Assembly (NCBI GenBank): GCA_964017145.1
Contig: OZ024846.1
Location: forward strand, 930,001-994,000
DNA length: 64,000 nt
Direction of reading: 5' to 3'
DNA from: Agrocybe praecox
Taxonomy: Eukaryota > Basidiomycota > Agaricomycetes > Agaricales > Agrocybaceae
In this document: positions 33,681-46,389 of the stretch, one piece after another
How the letters are laid out: every line of letters starts with the position of its first letter
How positions within the stretch are numbered: the first letter of the stretch is position 1
The notes under the pieces: generated by a model
Databases searched by the model: none
Seen by the model: only the letters and a program-made list of their open reading frames with translations
Told to the model about the DNA's origin: nothing
Translations under genes and position numbers: made by a program

Positions 33681-34191
33681 TATATCTGCAAGTTGTTTAC
33701 ACATTATACGTCTTGTCATGACCACTTAACGTCCGCATACTACCGACTACCTAGTGCCCTTACTTGTACTATGCCGTGGCGACGCTCAATCTTTATGCAA
33801 GTACGGCAAACTGTGTCCTGGTGTGAAGACAGGCTCCTACCTAATTTTGCTGACAATGATTTACGCGAACAGGGCCGACATATAAATAGCTCGACAAATA
33901 CCAGTGTATCTCTTGTGCAGAACCTCAAAATGTCAGAAATCCTCTCATGAACGTCCCGACAATTGGTCCGATTCACTGTATTCGTCATCTTTTTTTTCAA
34001 ATCTTACTGTCGGAATTTCGTTAACTACTCGAGCGACATAATTGTTACGTTATGATCGCTTCGCTGTGGAGGTTTGAATGTTACTTCGATCCAAGAATCC
34101 ACAGCTTTGGGTGGTGTCGCAAAGACGTATAAAATCGAGGTGGTTATACTGCCTTTTTCCCATCACAATCTACTTACTTACTGATACAACA
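33681..34191. other. Intergenic upstream of the P450 array
   Basis: Marks the border between housekeeping genes and the P450 array. It holds a TATA-like TATAAATAG near 33881 and another at 34128, closer to the first P450. No gene is seen. Confidence 0.45.
34128..34134 (+). promoter_or_regulatory. TATA box of P450 A1
   Basis: TATAAAA 58-64 bases before the A1 ATG, a usual distance in fungi. Confidence 0.4.
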
Positions 34192-36783
34192 ATGACCTCT
34201 ACCGCACAAACTTTAGCATTCTTGTCACTCTCCTGGATATGTTGGCGCTTCATAGTTCGACCTCGTCTCTTCCCGAGTGCTATTCTCAACCTCCCAGGCC
34301 CCGATGGAGCTTCGTGGTTGGCAGGCAAGGCTTTCTGTGCTAATTTGATTCACTTATGTCTGATTTTCTTTCGCTTTTTCTTCCAAACCAGGGCATCTAC
34401 CAAAGATGATGAACACTACGGCCTGGGACTACCACCGCAAGTTGGCACAATGTGAGACAAATATGCATATGCTTTCTTATTTCTAGGTCGAGCTCACTTT
34501 GACTTTTTTCAGATGGCCAGATCAGTCATATCAAAGACACCTTAGGGGTAAGACTGAATAGAACTAGTAAACAACGACAGCGTCTAACCTAAATTGATAG
34601 GCCGATGCGATATATACATTCGACCCGAAGGCTTTGCACCACATCCTAGTCAAGGTTTGTGGTAACGGCAAGCCTTAAAGCTTAAAGTGAGGTTGCTAAT
34701 TCTTTTGGCATCAGGATCAACCTGCTATTTGGGATGAAACGGACAGCTTTGTCGCGTACTTCCATTTTACTTGATATGCGTTTTCTGTGCTGATTACAGG
34801 TTATACTATAGGGCGAACAAAACATTCTTCGGTGACGGGATATTTGCTTCCATCGGAGAGAAACATCGCCGCCAACGCAAGATGCTCAACCCTGTCTTTT
34901 CCATCGCTCATATGCGCGAAATGGGTAAGTTATTATTTCTATCTCCGTAAATCTCAATTGTTCTGACCTCCTCGTCTTTAGTTCTGATGTTCTACGAGGT
35001 TTCACATAAAGTATACATACATTTGTCCTCATGGCCAATTTGTTTTACTAATATCGATGCAGGTCGAAAATGTTTTCATCCAGAAGGTCGCAAATGGTCC
35101 GCAAGAAGTAAGCCTTCTCTTTTCTAAGGCTCTTGATTATTCAAACACGTTCCTAGGTTGATGTCATGGACTGGATGACACGCTTGGCGCTGGAACTTAT
35201 TGGCCAGACTGGCTTAGGATACACTTTTGACGACTTGACTGAAGGCTCCAAGCCTCACAGATACGCTCATGCCGCGAAGCAGTTCATGTACGTGTCTGAA
35301 TATCTATACACGAATGGTTGACCGAGACATAACGTAGCCCATCCCAGTCGGAGAATAACGTCGTTATGCAATTCCTACTTCCCTATGTCACAAACATTGG
35401 ATCACCCAGATTTAGAAGATGGGTAGTCGACCACTGGCCTTCCAAAGCGGTCAGGGACATCCGGGATATTGTCGATACCATGCAGGAGACCTCGGTAGAA
35501 ATTTATGAATCGAAACTGGAAGCTATTAAGAAAGGTGACGAAGCTCTCGCGGAACAAATTGGGAGGGGCAAAGATATTATCAGCATACTGCGTAAGTTGA
35601 GAGATTGAGACCCATTCATCTATGTCTCTGTCCTTTTGATTGATATATATATATTATATATAGTCAAGGCCAATACGCAAGCGGACGAAGCCGACAAGCT
35701 TGCAGAAGAGGAAGTCCTGGGGCAAGTCACGTAGGTTTCTCTTCTTGCGTTCATTTACTTCTTTGCGCTGAATTTTTTGACAGTTCTCTCACTTTTGCTG
35801 CGACAGACACGACATCAGGAGCCTTGACGCGTACCTTCCATCTCTTATCTCAACACAAAGATATACAAACGAAGGTCAGAGAAGAAATTCGGGATGCGCG
35901 TAAGGCGAACGGAGGTGAAGACATCGACTACGACACTTTAGGATCTCTACCTCTGCTCGATGCTATTTGCAGGGAGACGTTGCGTCTGTGAGTAAAACTC
36001 TACCTGGATATCTCCGAAGACCTCTTCTCAAAGACCTCTTCATCTTAACTTTTCTAGTTACCCTCCGGTCACAACTGTTACCAGAACGTGCGTATCTGCC
36101 CCAAAGCTTAATACTAGGCTCGTGCCTATATTTAACGTTCTTTTTTTTTATCAGTGCGCGTCAAGATGCTTTGTTGCCTCTGTCCACTCCAGTCAGGGGT
36201 CAAGATGGAGAATATATCGATGAAGTTCTAGTTCCAAAAGGCACTAATGCTTATATTTCGATCCTCAATGCAAATACAAACCCCGAATTCTGGGGACCTG
36301 ATGCCGACGAATGGAAGCCTGAACGATGGCTAAACCCCCTACCCCAAGCACTTGCTGACGCTAAGGTTCCTGGAGTCTATTCTCATCTGTAAGTATTATT
36401 TCTGATTATACTCAATAATGACTAAATCTCTTGCACCTTAGCTTAACTTTCCTTGGAGGTGGAAGGGCGTGCATGTACGTGCCGGCTGTTTATTGAGGAA
36501 AAGAAATGCGACTTTATGACTAATTATTCGTTCTTCCCCTAGTGGATTTAAATTCTCTCAGTTGGAAATGAGTACGTATTTTTCGTCTAATTCTAGCAAA
36601 ATGCAAAATTTGATACCTGTATGTCTTTATCCAGAGGTCGTCCTGGCCCTCCTATTGGATAAGATCGAGTTCTCGCCAAGTGACAAGAATATTTACTGGC
36701 AGATGACTGGGATAGCCTCGCCCAACTTGGATACCAAGAGTACTCTGCCTACCCTTCCTCTTATACTCAGTCAAGCGGATTAG
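34192..36783 (+). CDS. Cytochrome P450, family A, member 1 (A1)
   Basis: Membrane-anchored heme mono-oxygenase, probably on the ER. An N-terminal anchor (LAFLSLSWICWRFIV) precedes LPGPDGASW. Internal landmarks: RRQRKMLNPVFS (C helix); WMTRLALELIGQTGLGY; the I-helix oxygen-binding FAATDTTSGAL; the K-helix ETLRLYPPV (ExxR); the PERWLNPLP motif; and the heme loop FLGGGRACIGFKFSQLEM with the Cys ligand. The C-terminal block is WQMTGIASPNL. About fifteen small introns join in phase; the first (34325-34391) needs a GC donor, where A2 has GT. No frame break was found. Substrate unknown; I did not assign a CYP number. Confidence 0.9.
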
Positions 36784-37373
36784 GCGCAGGCTTTATGGGA
36801 TCGCAGAGATATGGAAATTCTTATTTTATGACGATCTTCATTACGAGAAAGTATTTGCGGCGTGTGCCGACGCGTCTCCCCGTTGTTTACGCGTTGTTTG
36901 TTCTTCATCAAAGTTGCTTTGCTAAAGCTTAAAGTCTCAGTTGTTTTTGTTCTTCACCACTTATAATACCTTACACCAATATGACTTGATTCGAATCACT
37001 ATGAATTGCGCACTATCTGCTCCCGAAACCTACGGAATCACAATGTATATAAGCTGATCACATCGAAAGGGCCGGGGCGTAATTGATTTGACAAATGGAA
37101 GGCCGAATCTCCAGCGTGAGTTCTCATGGATTCTAAAATTCTCCCATAGATGTCTCGACAACTGTGCCGTGTCACTATATCTGGTTATTTGTTCCGCACA
37201 TGTTGCCTGCAACATAGGCAAATGTGATGCTCTCAGGTGTTCTAATGGTAGTTATCATATTTCGACATGAGGGCGCTCCAGACCAGGGTTTCCCATCCTT
37301 TGGATTCGGCAACGACTTATAACAAGTACTGAAGTGATTATTGCTCCATACCCTTCATCACAATCTAGCCTCT
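36784..37373. other. Intergenic between P450 A1 and A2
   Basis: Holds the A1 terminator region and the A2 promoter. A TATA-like CTTATAAC occurs around 37317, about 55 bases before the A2 ATG. No coding exon is seen. Confidence 0.4.
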
Positions 37374-39907
37374 ATGACCTCTGTCGTACAATCACTTGGT
37401 TTTCTGGCATTATCGTGGATATGTTGGCGGATACTTCGACCTCGACTCTTCCCCAATGTTTTGCATAATCTTCCAGGTCCTGATGGAGCTTCATGGCTTA
37501 CAGGTAAGCTCTACATGATATATCTCATCTGTGCTTATTTCCCTCTGATTATGCACCACTAGGCCATCTGAACAAGATAATGAACACTACCGCTTGGGAT
37601 TACCATCGTAAACTGGCGCAGTGTGAGATAACCGAACACATCGCGATTTTCGGCCTAGTACTGACTTCAGACTTTTTAGTCGGTGGAATCAGTTATATCA
37701 AAGGCTTCATAGGTGTAAGCAAATGAACTTAAAAGTTTACGCAAGTGCTCACGTTGGGATTTAGGCTGATGCGATCTACACATTCGATCCGAAGGCTTTG
37801 CACCATATTTTGGTCAAGGTTTGCATGAATACGATGGTTGGGTGTTGAAGACTTGCTCATCCCTTATTATCAGGATCAAGGTGTTTTATGGGATGAGACG
37901 GATAGCTTTGTGGCGTACTTAATTTCACTCTTCGTACTTTTTCGTTGTGCTAATTATAACTTTGCTTGAAGGGGTAACAAGATATTCTTTGGAGAGGGTA
38001 TATTCACCTCCCTCGGCGAGAGGCATCGTCGTCAGCGCAAGATGCTTAACCCAGTTTTTTCCATCAATCATATGCGCGAGATGGGTTGGTGTTCAATTGT
38101 CTGTGACTACCTCTCAACGTTCTAATCATTCGTCCCTAGTTTTGATATTCTACGACGTTGCACATAAGGTATGTACCCGCTTATACATCCTTGTTCTCCT
38201 GTTACTTATCGTTAATACAGGTTGAGAAAGTCTTTGAGCAGAAAGTCGCGAATGGGCCTAAGGAAGTAAGGTTCTATTTGCCCCTTAAAGGATCGAAAAT
38301 ACTCAACCATACTCATAGCTAGATGTCATGGACTGGATGACACGCTTGGCTTTGGAACTTATTGGCCAAAGTGGCCTGGGGTATTCTTTCGACGACCTGA
38401 CCGAAAGTTCCAAGCCTCATCGATATGCCCAAGCGGCAAAGGAGCTGGTGTGAGATCCCATATGCATATTATATATTACGTCCCCTACTGACTAAACAAT
38501 TTTAGTCCCTCCCAGTCAAAAAATACCGTGATTATACAGGCATTAATGCCTTTTGTAACAAGCATTGGGTCAGCCAAATTCAGGAGATGGATAGTGGACC
38601 ACTGGCCTTCTAAAGCGATCAGGAAATCGCGTGATATTGTCGACACTCTTCATCAAACGTCTGTAGAGATTTATGAATCGAAGTTGGAGGCTATCAGGAA
38701 AGGGGACGAAGCTCTCGCCGCCCAGATTGGCAAGGGGAAAGATATTATTAGTATATTGTGTGAGTCGGGACCCAACCTACCTTCTGTGCATCTTTTTGCT
38801 GAATTCAGGATATAGTGAAAGCTAACCTGAAAGCTGATGAAGACGACAAGCTTTCAGAAGAGGAACTTCTGGGACAAGTCACGTATGTTTTTTTGTTTTC
38901 CAGATTATTTTTATGTTCACTGGGTATCCCACGCAGATCTCTTACTTTCGCCGCAACTGATACCACTTCGGGAGCTCTGACACGCACGTTCCACCTGTTA
39001 GCTCAACACAAAGACTTCCAGGCAAAAGTCAGAGAAGAAATCCGGAACGCGCGCAAAGCAAATGGGGGTGGAGATATTGACTACGACACTTTGGTATCCT
39101 TGCCTTTGCTAGATGCCATCTGTAGGGAAACTCTACGCATGTGAGTGGAAACACTGTACGCGGTTTCTGAAGCTTACTCGCGGTTTCTCTAGGTATTCTC
39201 CAGTGTCAACCGTTATAAGGGTGTATGTAATTTCCTTGCCATTTTTTGTTTGTTTGACATCTCCTGAGCACCTTTACATATCTCAGTGCCCGTCAAGACG
39301 CTGTGCTACCTCTTAACACTCCGGTCAAGGGTAAGGATGGAACGTATCTCAGTGAAATCCCGGTTCCCAAAGGCACCAACGCCTATCTTTCCATCCTTAA
39401 TTCAAACACGAATCCTGACCTCTGGGGACCTGATGCTAATGAATGGAAACCCGAACGATGGCTTAACCCCTTACCTGAAGCACTTGTTGACGCACGCATT
39501 CCTGGAGTCTATTCCCATCTGTAAGTGTTTTTCTGAATATCGTGCTCTTGCGTTGTTGACTTGGTGTGACGACTAGTATGACATTCATTGGAGGTGCAAG
39601 GTCCTGCATGTAGGTCGTTTATCGTCAAAGAAATATTGCTTAATGACTGATTATCCTCTTCTTAGTGGATTTAAATTCTCTCAACTGGAAATGAGTGAGT
39701 TTTATGACAGGACTTCTAGAAACCGCCGGATCTAACATATGCTTTCCTCTTCTACAAGAGGTCGTCCTAGCTCTGATGTTGGATAAATTCGATTTCTCGC
39801 TCAGTGATAAGAATATTTACTGGCAGATGACCGGAATCGTCACGCCTAACCTGGATGCTACGAGCACTATCCCCACTCTTCCTCTTATACTCAGTAAAGC
39901 CAAGTAG
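37374..39907 (+). CDS. Cytochrome P450, family A, member 2 (A2)
   Basis: Closest relative of A1 in the array, with the same exon plan and N-terminal MTSVVQSLGFLALSWICWR. Landmarks: RRQRKMLNPVFS, WMTRLALELIGQSGLGY, FAATDTTSGALTRTFHLL, ETLRMYSPV, PERWLNPLP, and the heme loop FIGGARSCIGFKFSQLEM (Ala-Arg before SC where A1 has Gly-Arg). The end is WQMTGIVTPNLDATST. All phases join and no stop interrupts it. Probably arose with A1 by tandem duplication; substrate unknown. Confidence 0.9.
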
Positions 39908-40113
39908 ACACCCGCACGATAGCATTGCTAGTAACCTTGATATTTCTCGACTATGATTTTTTTAGTACTTGGAGAATATACACATCGCTCAAATAGCACT
40001 TAAAAATTCACTCGAAATAATTGTGTCGGCGGCGGAGGGTTTAATGATCGAAATATTGATCCGCCACTTTCATCAATCGGAAATGGCAATTATTTCTATC
40101 TCAATGGTTCACA

Positions 40114-40119
40114 TATAAG
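40114..40119 (+). promoter_or_regulatory. TATA-like box of P450 B1
   Basis: TATAAG about 145 bases before the B1 ATG, in an otherwise AT-rich leader. Confidence 0.3.
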
Positions 40120-40258
40120 TATGCATTCCACCTTTCTTCGTTGTCTCCCACACTCTTCTATGCTAATGGATGCAATGTCAGCCACTGCTTCCTGACAGTG
40201 ACCATCGTGAGAGAGCCAGATGCCTCAAAATACTCGAGTCTTCGATGATTAACCCAAT

Positions 40259-42378
40259 ATGGAGCCTTCCTTGCACACCGCCGTCCTCGCCTCCGTTTTG
40301 CTAGGCGGACTCGTCTTGTATGGCGCCTTGAGACATTGTCGGAGGAAAAAGACACCACCTGGACCAACAGGACTGCCTATCATAGGGAATGCACACCAAA
40401 TTCCGACCGGGACTGCATGGTTAACTTTCTCGGAAATGGGCAAGAAGTTCGGTTAGTGATAGCTACAACACTGAAGCTGAAGTGCTATAGCTTAGCGCAA
40501 ATGGTTTTGTAGGGGATATTATGTATTTCAACGTCTTAGGAGCACCTATTGTTGTCATAAACTCTACGAAGATGGCGAGGGACCTATTGGACAGGCGCTC
40601 CAATGTCTACTCTGATCGCCCACACTTCGTAGGTTTACATTTTCGAACAACCCATCGATAGCTTACTGACTCAGTGTTAGATAATGGCCGGCGACCTGTT
40701 GGTATTTCTTGCATTGTGGAAATTCTCAAGATTGACGATGTTGTTAGCATAGGGTGCGACCAAAGCTTTGCCATTCAACCCTATGGAGAGAGCTGGCGGA
40801 AGCAACGTCGCTTGATAGCACAAGACTTCAGTCAATCCATGATCCCTCGCTATCACTACTTCCAAGAAAAGGAGGCTGCCATTCTCGCAAAAAACTTGGT
40901 GAAAGATCCCGCTTCACTGGTTGACCAGATTAAACTGTGAGTTCTAAAGTCTTCGAAATTACATCGACACTGAGATTACTACGTGGGCTCGCAGGAGGAT
41001 AAGTATTATCATTGTTCGGATAACCTACGGATATTACATTCAATCTTCTGATGACCCAATGTTGACTATGCCATTAAATGCAATGCTCAATTTTAGCAAA
41101 GCATCTTTACCTGGAAACTTCATGGTCGATTTTATTCCTCTACGTGAGCAACTACTGTCCCTAGAAAATTGTGCGTTTCACTGATCTATCCTGCTCATAC
41201 TAGTTAGATATATGCCTCGCTGGGCTCCTGGAGCTGGATTTCTGTCGCTAGCCGACGAGTGGCACAAGGTTCTTATGGATGCTGCCCATAGTCCCTATAA
41301 ATGGTGCAAAACAAACATTGTGAGTCTATTGTCATTGAGGGTTGCGGCAGGGGCTTCAAAAGTGATGCTAACATAACATTGAAATCATGATAGGACACGG
41401 GCGAGACGTTATTGCCAAATCTATGCGCCAATTATTTACAAGAAGCCAATGGAAAGATGTCTTCCGAGGATGAAGATAAACTTATATGGGGATCTTTCAC
41501 GGTTATGGGTGGAGGTATGGATACGGTTAGTAAATTTCTTCTAAGCCTCGTTGAATCTATCTTTATATAACTCCTTTCAAGAACATGTCTAGCGCATTGT
41601 CCTTTTTCATGGCTATGATATTGTACCCAAAGGTGCAATCAAAGGCGCAGGAAGAAATCGACAAAGTGATCGGCAGTGGCAGGCTTCCTTTAATCAGTGA
41701 CAGGCCCAAATTGCCTTACGTTCGGAGCATCATGGCAGAACTTTTTCGATGGGCGCCTCCTGTGCCTCTTGGTATGTATGAGAAGCTTTCGTTCTATGTT
41801 TAAGTTAATAAAAGTGATGCATCTAGGTATCGCACATGCGACCAGCGAAGCTGATGTATATGAAGGTTACGAGATTCCCAAAGGCACTCTCGTTATGCCT
41901 AACATCTGGTAAGTCAAGCTAATGGTATGCGACTTCGTTATAGTCTTTAATCGTATAAAAGGCACATGCTCCACGACCCCGCTATTTTTGACAAACCACA
42001 CGAATTTATTCCAGAGCGTTTCGACGGGGACGAAGCAGTGATGATCAAAGTGAATGAACTCTCCTTTGGGTTCGGTAGGCGCGCGTGCCCAGGGAAGCAC
42101 TTTGCCGAAGGTACCCTCTTCGCCATCATATCTACTGTTTTGGCAACTTGCAATATCCTTCCTGCCCTTGATGAGGCCGGCAATCTCGTCCTCCCTGTGC
42201 CTGAATATACGGCGAATGGTATCATCACGTATGTTCCTCTGGTCGCCGTTTTATGTCATATATCGTTCCTGACTCGTTACTTTATCTCAGGTTCCCAAAG
42301 CCTTATAAATTGAGGATCACGCCAAGGTCTTCGCAGGCGGCTGCTTTACTCGCTGAAGTTAATACTACTGTTGAGTAG
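40259..42378 (+). CDS. Cytochrome P450, family B, member 1 (B1)
   Basis: A P450 of a clearly different family from A. Start MEPSLHTAVLASVLLGG is a membrane anchor followed by a basic stretch and the proline hinge PPGPTGLPIIGNAHQIP. Landmarks: YGESWRKQRRLIAQDFSQSM (C helix); the I helix with GGGMDT (the usual A/G-G-x-D-T); SIMAELFRWAPPVPLG (ExxR); EFIPERFDGDE; and the heme loop FGFGRRACPGKHFAEG. The tail is FPKPYKLRITPRSSQ with stop TAG at 42376-42378. The layout resembles fungal P450s annotated as O-methylsterigmatocystin oxidoreductase-like, a name that says little about substrate. Introns join in phase; it looks intact. Confidence 0.9.
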
Positions 42379-42469
42379 ATGTTGTGTATTGGTCAGTTAA
42401 ACTATTGAAGCTGGTTCATTTGTATCCCGACTCCTGGACACGACGACAAATTCTTGACATTTTTGCGCA

Positions 42470-42477
42470 TATAAATA
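42470..42477 (+). promoter_or_regulatory. TATA box of P450 B2
   Basis: TATAAATA about 120 bases before the B2 ATG, in the short (217 base) gap after B1. Confidence 0.4.
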
Positions 42478-42595
42478 TAAACTCTCTCGCCGCTATCACG
42501 AGATGCAAGCTCATAATTCAGGACAATGTAATTTAATTAAGCCCTTGAGGGTACCGAAGTACAAGGGTCATCGTGGGAAAGGAGAATGGTTCAAC

Positions 42596-44703
42596 ATGGG
42601 TTTTCTTTCGGACACCACCCTCCTCAGCGCTATTGCGCTAGGCGCACTCGTATCATACGTCTATCTCTCGAGCTCGGGGAAGAAAAAGTTGCCTCCAGGT
42701 CCCCGGGGCCTTCCTCTTATTGGAAATGCGCATCAAATGCCCACAGGGACCGCGTGGTTGGATTTCTCGGAAATGGGGAAGCTGTTTGGTTTGTGCAACC
42801 ATGATCATAACTTGACCTAAGGACTTGATGCAATTGTACTTAATAAATAGGTGATATCATGCACTTCAGTGTCTTTGGAACGCCGATTATTGTCATCAAT
42901 TCAGCCAAAATTGCAAAGGAGCTTTTGGACAGGCGATCGATTGTGTATTCTGACCGCCCACACTTGGTGAGTCCTTTCGATGAAAAGAAGCGCGACCTGC
43001 ATTGATGAAATAACGTAGGTCATGGCGGGTGACCTGTTAGTCTTGCTCCTCCAATTGGTAGATCTACAAAGCACTTAAAGATAACTTTCTTAGTGTGGGT
43101 TATGATCAAACCTTTGGGTTGATGTCGTATGGGGAAGCTTGGCGAAAGCAGCGTCGGTTGATCGCACAGGACTTTAGTCAGTCGATGGTCCCTCGCTATC
43201 ACTACCTACAGGAGAAAGAAGCTGCAATTCTCATGAAGAACTTGACGAAAAACCCGGAGTTACTTGTTGATCAAATTCAACTGTTAGTACCAGTTCTAAT
43301 AAGTGATATAAACCTTGACGTTCTGACTGTTGTATGACTATGAAGGAGGATAGGTCTTATCATCGTTCGAGTAACATTCGGTTATTACATTAAATCCTCC
43401 GAAGACCCAATGTTGAAGGTGCCGTTGACCGCAATGCTCAATTTCAGTGAAGCGACGTTGCCGGGAAGCTTTCTGGTGGATTTTATCCCACAGCGTCAGG
43501 GATTTCTCTCCATACTCTATTCGGGCTTACTGATGATGTCATGCCTATTTTAGTCAGGTATTTACCCGAATGGGCTCCTGGTGCGGGATTTTTAAAACAA
43601 GCGAAAGAGTGGCGCAAAGTCTTGTGGGATGCAAGTCGGAATCCATACATATGGTGCAAGGAAAACCTTGTGAGTAGATGTTGTATAATTTTCGATTGGA
43701 ATACGATCCTCAGACTATTACAGGAAACAGGCAAGACTCTTATGCCGAACCTTTGTGGAAACTATTTACAAGAAGCGAATGGGAATATGTCTCCTGAAGA
43801 CGAAGAAGAGCTCTTGCGTGCATCTACCAGCGTCTTGGGTGGCGGTCTTGATACAGTGAGTGTATTGCATCTTACCAACAAACTCTAGACTTAAGTTATT
43901 ATTGTTCTTTCAGAACATGTCTAGCGCATTGTCCTTTTTTATGGCTATGATCCTATACCCAAAAGTGCAAGCCAAAGCTCAGGAAGAAATTGACAGAGTG
44001 ATAGGGAGAGACAGGCTTCCTTTGCTCAGTGATCGACCTAATCTACCGTACATTAGGAGTATCATGGCTGAGATCTTCCGTTGGGCACCTGCTGCGCCTC
44101 TTGGTGCGTATGCTTGTTTCTTCGATTTATTTATAGTACCTTATGAGGTTTTGTACATAGGAATCCCTCATGCAACTAGCCAAGACGACATTTACGAAGG
44201 TTATGATATTCCCAAAGGCTCTCTTGTCGTACCTAACATATGGTATGAATCTACCATTTAAGTCTCGTAGTTCATCGTTTGATATTCTATACAAGGCACA
44301 TGTTACATGACCCTGCCGTCTTTGACCAACCAAACGAATTCATTCCAGAGCGGTTCAACGGCGACGAAGCAGAGATGGTCAAAGTAAACGAGTTCACTTT
44401 TGGTTTCGGTAGGCGCGCGTGCCCTGGGAAACATTTTGCCGAAGGAACCCTTTTTTCTATCATGTCTACTGCTCTTGCAAACGTGTGTTATACTTCCTGG
44501 TCTTGATGAAAAGGGGAACATCGCTCTACCTGTTCCTGAATATACTGCTAGCGGGATTATCACGTAAGTTTTCAAGTTCACCTCAAGTAAAATTTCTGCT
44601 AATACGGATTCTTAGGTTCCCAAAACCTTACAAGCTGAGACTAAAGCCACGATTCACACAAGCAGTTGCTTTGCTTGATGAGGTCCATTCCACTATCGAG
44701 TGA
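42596..44703 (+). CDS. Cytochrome P450, family B, member 2 (B2), apparent frameshift near the 3' end
   Basis: Tandem paralogue of B1. Start MGFLSDTTLLSAIALG, proline hinge PPGPRGLPLIGNAHQMP, C helix YGEAWRKQRRLIAQDFSQSM, I helix GGGLDT, ExxR in AEIFRWAPAAPLG, EFIPERFNGDE and heme loop FGFGRRACPGKHFAEG are all intact. Just after the heme loop, near 44473-44490, there is one base more than in B1. The original frame then ends at TYTSWS-like sequence and a TGA (44504-44506), while homology to B1 (LDEKGNIALPVPEYTASGII) resumes in the +1 frame and runs to 44703. Either the gene makes a product lacking the last 60 or so residues, or this is a young pseudogene or a sequencing error. A 31-base intron would also restore the frame but is improbably short. 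Confidence 0.8.
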
Positions 44704-44946
44704 CAGTGCTAGATATGTTTCTTACCCCTCTAACGATAACTGCATTTGGCCATCCAATGGTACTCACTTAGTTCTTGCTCTTGGTTTGTCCACATACCTC
44801 GTCTGGAAATACGGTGCTCGAACGCGATGCGTGACGCGTCGATGATATATTAGATCATGTGATGCCCTTCTATGTTAATGGCTCCTGAGAGAAACATGTC
44901 GTCAATATCTTCTCATCAACTGGCATTGCCCAGTGACTGAGAGGTG

Positions 44947-45025
44947 TTTTGGCAAATGACGGGCATAGCGACTCCTAGCTTGGACGTAAGGAGTACCAAG
45001 CCTACTCTTGCTCTCATCGTTATGG
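44947..45025 (+). pseudogene. Solo C-terminal fragment of a family A P450
   Basis: Reads FWQMTGIATPSLDVRSTKP, then TLALIV, matching the last exon of the A genes (A3 has FWQMTGIATPNLDDKSTNP). Nothing of the heme loop or other exons precedes it. A relic of an A gene lying between B2 and A3. Confidence 0.8.
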
Positions 45026-46389
45026 GACGTGCCTTTTACATTTCTGTACGCGACGCGACGCGCATCATAGTCACATGAACGATTTACGCATCGTGAGAAA
45101 TATTAGATAATGAGTTGGCCTTCATCCCAACTAAACTAAGTACCAGTATTCGTCGCCCCCTTTTCTTCTATCCAGTATCTATTTTCCTGGGACTTGAAAT
45201 GCTACCATTCAAGTCTTTATTGGAGTTTTCGTCAAGTTTTGTGCTACCACGTGACAAATTTATATGCGTGGGAATTTAAATTTCTTGATATTTAATTATA
45301 ATTCCCACGGTTTTGAGGTGTCTCGATTTACCTGCAGCGGTCGGGCTCACGCCAAACAGTTCACTGCCTTTGTTTTTGTGTGCGTAAGGCTCTTATCCTC
45401 AACATTCAACACAAAGAATCGGTTCTTCCATTTGTGTTGATCCTGTGCTCCGCTGCTTATGTCTCGAAGAAAACTTTAATCGCCAAAAAATCTTTATTTC
45501 TCACAAAGGACTGAAAACCTGGACCGTATTTTCTCGCAGTCGTGCCACACAATTTTTGTTTCGAACGTCCTTGCTTACATATCTTGCACACTCTTTATGA
45601 GCTTGGACTCTAATGGAAGGCAGGCAATGTTTCTTATCATTTTTCTCTCACGGTAATACTGGAAAGAAAACCCGGGTCTCTGCCACCATTCAGCAGTGGT
45701 GGAAAACTGTGCAATACATCTGCTTAACATTAAAATATTAACCTTCCATTTTGAACTTACCTCACTGCCAACGAATCGTCTTTCTTGACGCAATATACCG
45801 CCTGCGCAATCGGTGCATCTATTTTCCGATTCGCTGAGTCCGTATATCCCTCCTTTGGAATTATCTTGTCATGTTTACTGCTTCTAATAGGCCGTGCGCA
45901 TGCATTTATCAGTTTCATGATTGCGCTTCTCTCATATTCACGGATACGGCGCGCCTATCAAGAGAAGACATATAGCTAACAACAGAATTTATCATAGTAC
46001 AGTAAGACACTCCAATTTTCACGAAGCCTGGTTCGGGACTAACGCTATTCACTTTGTGTTAGTATGAAGTGAAGACATGAAATTACAGAAATGCCATCCA
46101 GTGCACTGAATGTGTGGTTGAAGTTGGGTCGAAGTTATTTTTTGGAAGTTCCATATTTATTTTTATTTTTATTTTTAGGCGTTATTCGGGCCATAGTGAC
46201 ATCCGAGCGCGGCTCCTGCTTGATCCATTGGGAGGATATACCTGGGAATCTTACTGTCATCCATCGACACATGGAGACACATATTTATAAAGAATATCTT
46301 GTTTCCCACATTGGCCATAGGAAACTCATTTCATACTCGGACCTGTCCCGCTTTTCTTCTTACCAGTGTACCTTGATCTTGGTATTGAA
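45026..46389. other. Intergenic between the relic and P450 A3
   Basis: About 1.36 kb with no exon I can support. It has an A/T-rich pentamer/hexamer run of the type ATTTTT near 46160-46185 and the A3 promoter. Frames are short and without P450 motifs. Confidence 0.45.
46286..46291 (+). promoter_or_regulatory. TATA box of P450 A3
   Basis: TATAAA within TTTATAAAG, about 100 bases before the A3 ATG. Confidence 0.4.
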
